A stretch of 18,017 nucleotides of DNA from Deltaproteobacteria bacterium UBA796 (GTDB taxonomy: Bacteria > Myxococcota_A > UBA796). A model generated the notes under the pieces. The model searched no databases. It was not told the origin of the DNA and saw only the letters and a list, made by a program, of their open reading frames with translations. Below are positions 13,265 through 18,017 of this stretch, piece by piece (positions within the stretch are counted from its first letter, which is position 1; the number at the start of each line of letters is the position of its first letter). A program made the translations under genes and the position numbers. The DNA lies in assembly GCA_002296975.1 (NCBI GenBank), contig DBIS01000338.1:1-18017 (forward strand), in the 5' to 3' direction.

Positions 13265-14008
13265 ATGGATAAGCTGAACACCGAAGGCTTGTTGTCAGTG
13301 AAGGCAATTTGGCGGGTGGCTTTTGAGGGCGCCAAGCGCGGCTGGCTGGGCATCCTCGCCTACACAGCCTTGTACGTGGTGGCCAGTTTGGCCTCAGAGG
13401 GCTTTAGCGATCTCGTATCTGCACCCCTCGATGCCTTTATCGCCGGGCCCTTGAAGTTGCTTGGCGCTGTTCAGGTGCCCGTGGTCTTGGATCTGGTGAG
13501 CGACCTGCTTATCAGCACCCTTATTTACCCGGTCACCGCCATTCCATTGAGTTTTGCCACCGTGGGTGCGACCAAGATCAGCCTAGATATCATCCGGGGT
13601 AAACCCTTTTCGTGGGCTCGGCTGCTCAGGCCGGGCATAAGCGAGTGGATGTTCACCTTGGGCGCGATGGTGATGGTTTACTATCTGACGATTTTCAGTT
13701 TTATGCTGCTTATCGTCCCCGGTTTGTACTTTATGCTCGCGGCACCCATGACGATTTATGTGGTGGTCGACCAGCAGACTGACCCGTTCACGGCCTTGTG
13801 GGAGAGCTTCCGCCTGATGAAAGGTGAGAAGACCTTTTTGGGCTATGTTTATCTGTCCAGCTCATTGGCTGCGATAGCAGGAATTTTGGCCTGCGTGGTG
13901 GGAATCATCCCGGCCTATTTTGTGATCACCTTACTCAGTGTGGTGTTTTACGAGGGACTGATCGCTCGGAAGGGCATCCTTGAGGCTCAACCAAACATCG
14001 AGAGTTGA
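13265..14008 (+). CDS. Multi-pass membrane protein (DUF975/GPDPase_memb-like)
   Basis: A 247-residue protein with hydrophobic spans near 26-44, 70-102 (a pair), 128-168 (two adjoining), and 192-232 (two). The motif FTALWESFRLMKGEKTFL between the later spans, followed by Gly-rich helices and VVFYEGL, resembles the repeated 'SW-L-KG-+--F' pattern of DUF975 and glycerophosphodiester phosphodiesterase membrane regions. These are integral membrane proteins of mostly unknown role, so the assignment is at fold level only. The ATG at 13265 gives a sensible cytoplasmic N-terminus; an ATG at 13247 is possible, and both ribosome sites are modest. The last 22 bases overlap the end of the facing kinase gene. 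It probably belongs to the glpK transcription unit. Confidence 0.78.
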   Translation: MDKLNTEGLLSVKAIWRVAFEGAKRGWLGILAYTALYVVASLASEGFSDLVSAPLDAFIAGPLKLLGAVQVPVVLDLVSDLLISTLIYPVTAIPLSFATVGATKISLDIIRGKPFSWARLLRPGISEWMFTLGAMVMVYYLTIFSFMLLIVPGLYFMLAAPMTIYVVVDQQTDPFTALWESFRLMKGEKTFLGYVYLSSSLAAIAGILACVVGIIPAYFVITLLSVVFYEGLIARKGILEAQPNIES

Positions 14009-14655
14009 TGGGTGGGCGGTTGGTATGCACGGGGTGCGCCAGGGATGGGCTCGCCTTTGAGCCAACCATCGATCATGCTCAGAATGTAGTTTTTGTCTTC
14101 TTGTGAATCCACATAATGAATCTCTGAGGTGTCGATCACATAGACTGGGGCAGCCTTGTATCGGGCCCACAAGGCGTAGTAGCGCTCCCGTAAGGAGTCG
14201 AGGTACTCCGCCTCGATGACACTCTCCCCTTCGCGGTTTCGTTTGGCGATGCGGCCGCGGACGACCTCGGTCGGAGAGTCCAGAAAGATCACAAAGTCAG
14301 GGGTCTCGATCGCGCCTTGGAGCAGTCCGCTAAACCGGTCATAAAGATCCATCTCGTGACCGACCAAGGTCTCTTCGGCGAAGAGACGGTCTTTTTCCCA
14401 GAGATAGTCGCTGATGATCAAGTCGGAGAAGAGGTCGAGCTGACGCAGGTTCATTTGTTGAGAAAAGCGGCTGGCCAAGTAGTACATTTGGGCGGGAAAG
14501 GCGAAACGTTCTGGGTCGGCGTAAAAAGAGGCCAAGAATGGATTGTCATCGCAAGGCTCGAGCACCAATCGTGCCTTGCGTTCATTCTCGAGAAGCCGAC
14601 ATAAGGAGGTCTTTCCGACCCCAATCAGTCCCTCAATGGCAACAAATTTGGCCAC
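13987..14655 (-). CDS. Deoxynucleoside kinase (dNK family)
   Basis: A 222-residue protein. The P-loop is GLIGVGKTS (9-17). Then come the family's E-P region (LVLEPCDDNPFLASFYADPERFAFPAQMYYLASRF, 31-64), SDYLWEKDRLFAEETL with the D-R pair at 89-90, the acceptor-side VIFLDSP (122-128), and the Arg-rich lid RGRIAKRNREGE (133-144). This is the pattern of bacterial deoxyadenosine/deoxyguanosine kinases that salvage purine deoxynucleosides to dNMPs. The exact base preference is not readable. The GTG start at 14655 overlaps the upstream lipoprotein's stop as TAGTG and has GGAGGA five bases before it, so translation is coupled although the products have no obvious functional link. The C-terminal tail AYQPPTHQLSMFG is short and basic-free. 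Confidence 0.93.
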   Translation of the reverse strand: MAKFVAIEGLIGVGKTSLCRLLENERKARLVLEPCDDNPFLASFYADPERFAFPAQMYYLASRFSQQMNLRQLDLFSDLIISDYLWEKDRLFAEETLVGHEMDLYDRFSGLLQGAIETPDFVIFLDSPTEVVRGRIAKRNREGESVIEAEYLDSLRERYYALWARYKAAPVYVIDTSEIHYVDSQEDKNYILSMIDGWLKGEPIPGAPRAYQPPTHQLSMFG

Positions 14656-15938
14656 TACAGTCCTCCGGTGTCTTCAACGCCGGTGTCTTCAACGCCTGTG
14701 TCATCAGACCCCTCATCAAGGTCGATGCTCGCATCGGCAGCCACCGGGGTGCAAACTGTGGCGTCTTCGGGCTTGGCGCTTTCGTAAATCGTGGCACAAG
14801 CACTCGTGTCAGTCACATTGCTTTGCCACGAAAAGTTGATGAAGCGCTCTGCGTTATCGTCGATCAATACCAGGGCCAGGCCTTCTTCTTCCGATGCGAT
14901 CGAAAGGCCGTATGTGACGACCTCGTCGCTGCAGTCTCCCAAGCTGCCCACGATGATCTCGTAGGTGGCCGGCCCAGATGTGACCTCAGCTGCGGGGCAC
15001 TCATAGGTTGGGGGTGGGTTTGTGCAAGCGAAACCGTCGTCTGCATAAGTATCCACGCATCCGGTGGCTGAATTGTTGACGATGATAAAGGGGTCAAAAC
15101 TCGGTGCGTCGGCGACGGTGTCCACGGTGATGGTGAATGCGTCGGAGGAGGATGTGGTGACCTCCCAGATATCGACCTGAATTCCGTCACAAGGGATGGT
15201 CTGCTCGACAGACTCACCGCCCGCCGCGGCCACAGAGGTGTCGATCAGCTCAGCACCGCAGGTGTCCACATGCGCCTCCCCTTCGTTGGTCGCGCTCACA
15301 TTTTCGACATGAAATGTCCAAGCGACTTCATTGCCATCTCGGCTAAAACTCGAGTCGAACTCGGCCTCGTCATGGTGGGCTGTGAACCAGTATGGACCGT
15401 CAAAATTACCGTAATCTGGGTGGTAGTAGCTGTAGCCAACCGACAGTGCGTTGTAGATTTGATAGTCGAGGCCTGTGCTATTTGTGACCCAGCGGACATC
15501 GGCGTGGCTGATGATGAAGTCATCAAAGGTAGTGTCTGCCACAAAGGACAAGCGTGGGTCGAGGTGGCAGTCGGCCGTCGAGTCGCCAGCATTTTCAATA
15601 TTTCCGATCACCCGAAAGGCGAAATCGCAGCCATCGCATTCGCCCACATAGGCTGGCCCCGCGAAGCCCACGAGCGCATCGCATAAAGTGGAGCCGTTGA
15701 GGGTGCTTTGGTAATCGACGGCACCATCAACTTCCCAGCCTAAATATGTGCTGGGACCGCCATCAGCGTCGGCGTCGGCATCGGTGTCAGTGTCAGCGTC
15801 GGCATCAGGGATGCCGTCGGGCTTCCATCCTGAATCGTCAGCATCTGCGAAAGCATCGTCGAAGCCGGTGTCAGTGGACTTTGGTGTGTCGCCACAGGCC
15901 AAGACGAAAGCCGCGAAAAAAAGTGCTTGGCGGGACAT
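14655..15938 (-). CDS. Large acidic lipoprotein with DTG/DAD low-complexity tracts
   Basis: A 427-residue protein. MSRQALFFAAFVLACGDTPK is a lipoprotein signal with Cys15 lipidated (VLAC). It is followed by an Asp-rich linker, including DADADTDTDADADADGG, and then by a strand-rich mature region with at least ten cysteines that could form disulfides (CDALV, CDGCDF, DCHLD, DTCGAEL, CVDTYADDGFACTNPPPTYEC and others). The C-terminus repeats DTGVE twice and ends DTGGL. This style (acidic linker, metal- or calcium-friendly Asp/Asn, 'DTG' tail) is typical of cell-surface lipoproteins of marine Myxococcota/deltaproteobacteria; no enzymatic motif is seen. It diverges from the sulfatase gene across 76 bases and is coupled to the kinase downstream. 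Function unknown. Confidence 0.85.
   Translation of the reverse strand: MSRQALFFAAFVLACGDTPKSTDTGFDDAFADADDSGWKPDGIPDADADTDTDADADADGGPSTYLGWEVDGAVDYQSTLNGSTLCDALVGFAGPAYVGECDGCDFAFRVIGNIENAGDSTADCHLDPRLSFVADTTFDDFIISHADVRWVTNSTGLDYQIYNALSVGYSYYHPDYGNFDGPYWFTAHHDEAEFDSSFSRDGNEVAWTFHVENVSATNEGEAHVDTCGAELIDTSVAAAGGESVEQTIPCDGIQVDIWEVTTSSSDAFTITVDTVADAPSFDPFIIVNNSATGCVDTYADDGFACTNPPPTYECPAAEVTSGPATYEIIVGSLGDCSDEVVTYGLSIASEEEGLALVLIDDNAERFINFSWQSNVTDTSACATIYESAKPEDATVCTPVAADASIDLDEGSDDTGVEDTGVEDTGGL
14665..14709 (-). repeat. 15-bp tandem repeat encoding DTGVE units
   Basis: Two identical 15-base copies (14665-14679 and 14680-14694, CCGGTGTCTTCAACG) are followed by a degenerate third. They encode the DTGVE-DTGVE-DTG tail of the lipoprotein. 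Perfect identity suggests recent slippage. Confidence 0.8.
15761..15807 (-). repeat. Hexamer-type low-complexity tract encoding Asp-Ala/Asp-Thr
   Basis: About 47 bases of GTC/ATC-GGC/GGT/AGC alternation encode DADADTDTDADADAD in the lipoprotein's linker. It is an imperfect six-base repeat, prone to length change. Confidence 0.8.
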
Positions 15939-16014
15939 AGACTGGCTCCGAGTTGTGTAGGCGCTTGTTTATAGCATTCTGCTGGTGTTCCTGCCCTGGG
16001 TTAGCCATGGTCCT

Positions 16015-17475
16015 ATGAAAGCTGTCTTCTTTATGGCTGTGGGCTTGTTTGCTTGGATGGGTTGTGGAGGCTCGCCCAGCACCTCTCCCCAGGCGCCCCA
16101 GGTTGTCAGCCCGCGTTCGCAGCCTGATATGCTGTTGGTGGTGCTCGATACTGTCCGTCCAGACATGCTTTCGGCCTATGGGTACAAAGACCCGACCTCG
16201 CCACAATTCGATGCAGTGGCGGCCGCAGGGGTGGTTTTTGAGGATGTGACTGCCCCTGGCTCGTGGACTTGGCCCAGTCATGCGTCGTTGTTTACCGGTG
16301 TGGGGCCTTGGGTGCACGGTGCCCATGCCTCGATCAACAAAGAGGGTGTTGGGTTGAGCGGTGGACATTGGGGCTTGCTTGGCATGCGCAAAGACCTACC
16401 CACCCTTGCTGAGCGCTTATCGGCAGCGGGCTATCGGACGGTCAGCTTGGCCTCGAATCGGTTTTTGGACCCCAAAATGGGGCTGACGCGTGGTTTTGAG
16501 ACCGCCGAAAACCTCCACGATGCCGCTTTGGCCAAACGGGCCGTCAGACTTTTGGCTGAGCCCGACGATCGCCCTTTGTTTTTGTTCATCAATATTCTGT
16601 TGGCCCATGCACCGTGGGAGGTCTACCCAGCGCCGTGGTCGATGGCCCACAAGACGCGCTTGGCATCGGTCGAAAGTGCGCCGGACTGGGCAGATGGCTT
16701 TTTGATGGACGGCAAGTCTGGAATCGATTTTTATGAAACGCCTCCCGGCGGGCGCATGGGTGGGTTTCGCATGTTGATGAGCGGGCAATTGCAGATCCCT
16801 GCCGCCGATATGCCGATGATCGTCGACTTGTACACAGGTGGCATCACCGCAGCAGATTTTTTGCTCAACCGAATCTTGAGCGCTTGGAATGAAGACCGCG
16901 GCGATGGGGTGGTGGTCGTGACCTCCGACCACGGTGAATACCTCGGTGAGCACGGCATGTGGGAGCATGGAAAGACGGTTTTCAGCGAAGTGACGGCGGT
17001 GCCCCTCGTGATCGCTGCACCCGGACGTTTGCCCAAAGGTGTGCGGGTGGCGACGCCGGTTCAGCTGCAAGATGTATACGACACCATTTTGGATTTCGCC
17101 AAAGTCGATGTGCCCACGCCCAATTCGCTTTTAGCGGTGATCGACGGGGCCAAACGTGCAGGTCCAATACAAGCCAAGGCCTGGGCCTCGCGGCCTTGGA
17201 AGGACAGCCTTGGAGGCCTCTTTTCTCATGATTGGTCCTTGTATCGTCAGGGTGAAGACGCGCTGGTGTTTTCATCGGCTGGCGAAAAAATGCTCTTTGA
17301 TCTATCCGCTGACCCGGCCATGACCACCGACCTCGCCGCGCTTCATCCGGACAAGGTGGCGGCCCTGTGGGCGTTGGCCGAGTCCGCTTTTGAGGAAGGC
17401 GATTCGGCCGGCACCGAGCCCGAGATGTCTGCGGAGTTGATCGCGGAGTTGAGAGCGCTTGGGTACTTGGACTAG
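16015..17475 (+). CDS. Sulfatase / alkaline-phosphatase superfamily hydrolase, Thr nucleophile
   Basis: A 486-residue protein. The start at 16015 gives an export signal ending FAWMGCGG, a borderline lipobox with Cys17. The fold is that of sulfatases: DMLLVVLDTVRPDMLSAYG with metal ligand Asp45, APGSWTWPSHASLFTG (80-94), LLAHAPWEVY with His198, VTSDHGEYLGEHG with Asp305-His306, and the C-terminal LRALGYLD. At the site where true sulfatases have Cys or Ser (C/S-x-P-S-R) it has T85-W-P-S-H. Thr is the nucleophile of related phosphotransferases such as EptA and LtaS, so a phosphoester or phosphoglycerol reaction is more likely than formylglycine-dependent sulfate cleavage. The ribosome site is weak; an upstream ATG at 15985 would spoil the signal peptide. 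Its stop shares CTAG with mfd. Substrate unknown. Confidence 0.9.
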   Translation: MKAVFFMAVGLFAWMGCGGSPSTSPQAPQVVSPRSQPDMLLVVLDTVRPDMLSAYGYKDPTSPQFDAVAAAGVVFEDVTAPGSWTWPSHASLFTGVGPWVHGAHASINKEGVGLSGGHWGLLGMRKDLPTLAERLSAAGYRTVSLASNRFLDPKMGLTRGFETAENLHDAALAKRAVRLLAEPDDRPLFLFINILLAHAPWEVYPAPWSMAHKTRLASVESAPDWADGFLMDGKSGIDFYETPPGGRMGGFRMLMSGQLQIPAADMPMIVDLYTGGITAADFLLNRILSAWNEDRGDGVVVVTSDHGEYLGEHGMWEHGKTVFSEVTAVPLVIAAPGRLPKGVRVATPVQLQDVYDTILDFAKVDVPTPNSLLAVIDGAKRAGPIQAKAWASRPWKDSLGGLFSHDWSLYRQGEDALVFSSAGEKMLFDLSADPAMTTDLAALHPDKVAALWALAESAFEEGDSAGTEPEMSAELIAELRALGYLD

Positions 17476-18017
17476 TCCCGGTCTGCCGATGGCTCGAGTT
17501 GTCGAAACAGCCAGTGCAAAAACCGGAAGGGCCACACCCCTTCAGCCTCACTAAAGCGGACGACCAACCGGCCCGCACCGCCATCGGGTTGACCGGGTAT
17601 CGGGGCCAGGCTGAATCGGTCATTGTCTTTGGAGACCATCGCGACGATGCGCGCTCTGGGGATGGGTGAGGCATCATCAAAGTCCAAGTCCACCCGAATT
17701 TTTTTCCAGCGGATATGGGAGATGCCAAGCTTGCGGGCCCGCACCTTCGCCTCAGCAGCCCAGCCCAGGTTCAGCACTTCTGGTGGGGGTTCTCCAAAAC
17801 GGTCTTCCCATTCAGAAAGGACCGCCCTGACCGCGGCTGTACTTCGCGAAGATGCGAGCAGTCGGTAGGCGCCCAAGCGGTCGTTGAGTTCTGGCATCCA
17901 CGAGTCGGGGATGAGCATGGGGACTGCGACCTCGATTTCTGGGTTGAGGCGCTTGGTTTGCATATCGCCTCGAGCGGTGGCGATGGCCTCTTCGAGCAGC
18001 TCAATATAGGTGTCGAA
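17472..18017 (-). CDS. mfd: Transcription-repair coupling factor Mfd, C-terminal fragment
   Basis: The frame is open from the right edge (FDTYIELLEEAIATARGD, then NPEIEVAVPMLIPDSWMPEL) for 181 codons to a TAG. This matches the end of Mfd: Y-x-x-LLEEA at the close of the translocase part, then the TRCF (D7) domain beginning -VDLPV-A-IPD-Y-P---RL--YR-LA. Here that reads LNDRLGAYRLLASSRS, then a W-E-DRFGEPPPEVLNL block. Mfd is the ATP-driven translocase that removes stalled RNA polymerase and recruits UvrA; the helicase part and start are outside the window. The end shares CTAG with the convergent sulfatase-family gene. The C-terminal 40 residues are basic and aromatic (VWPFRFLHWLFRQLEP). Confidence 0.93.
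   Translation of the reverse strand, partial: FDTYIELLEEAIATARGDMQTKRLNPEIEVAVPMLIPDSWMPELNDRLGAYRLLASSRSTAAVRAVLSEWEDRFGEPPPEVLNLGWAAEAKVRARKLGISHIRWKKIRVDLDFDDASPIPRARIVAMVSKDNDRFSLAPIPGQPDGGAGRLVVRFSEAEGVWPFRFLHWLFRQLEPSADRD

Noticed and set aside
15761..15807. Repeat tract as a CRISPR or tandem regulatory array
   Set aside because: The repeat is six bases, in frame, encodes Asp-Ala/Asp-Thr and lies within a lipoprotein linker.
1..18017. Mobile elements, prophage, tRNA or rRNA genes, signs of recent gene transfer
   Set aside because: No transposase, integrase, terminal repeats, cloverleaf or rRNA-like sequence was recognised, and base and codon use look even along the window.

Overview
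The window looks like a chromosomal piece of a deltaproteobacterial/Myxococcota-type bacterium. Evidence for this is a moderately GC-rich base composition, several surface lipoproteins with Asp/Thr/Gly ('DTG', 'DAD') low-complexity tracts, a DUF4388 protein, and a two-gene family I associate with myxobacterial genomes. It is a dense housekeeping and envelope region. I see no mobile elements, CRISPR arrays, rRNA or tRNA, and no stretch longer than 300 bases without a gene.

Layout. Positions 1-79 (minus) hold the first 26 codons of groES; its upstream region is shared divergently with a plus-strand run. That run carries two coupled genes of unknown function (336-1540), rpoZ with an unusual repetitive acidic/proline tail (1672-2043), a 60-residue small protein (2053-2235) and a complete urocanate hydratase hutU (2262-3917). 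A small KH-domain RNA-binding protein (3934-4182, minus) faces hutU. Next is a plus-strand cluster: ECF-type sigma factor, membrane anti-sigma with an H-x3-C-x2-C zinc motif, DUF4388 protein and DUF1460 amidase-like exported protein (4424-7733). It reads like one regulatory/envelope operon.

The minus strand then carries a large phosphohexomutase (7730-9883) and two small lipoproteins (9945-10981). Between the mutase and the lipoproteins lies a perfect 16-bp palindrome (9911-9926) that closely matches the chromosomal parS site bound by ParB; this is the most interesting non-coding signal here. Divergently, glpK (11068-12534) is followed by a Lon N-terminal-domain protein and a multi-pass membrane protein. 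The end of that membrane gene overlaps the end of a deoxynucleoside kinase gene (13987-14655, minus), which is coupled to a large DTG-tailed lipoprotein (14655-15938). A divergent sulfatase-superfamily lipoprotein candidate with Thr at the nucleophile position (16015-17475) ends inside the stop codon of mfd, whose C-terminus runs off the right edge.

Packing is extreme. Two convergent gene pairs share palindromic stop tetramers (TTAA, CTAG), a third overlaps by 22 bp, and several same-strand pairs overlap by 1-4 bp. No strong intrinsic terminator was found. I do not see a clear-cut new defence or biosynthetic system. The best candidates for something new are the sigma/anti-sigma/DUF4388/DUF1460 unit, the uncharacterised pair beside rpoZ, and the parS site with its implied origin-proximal position.
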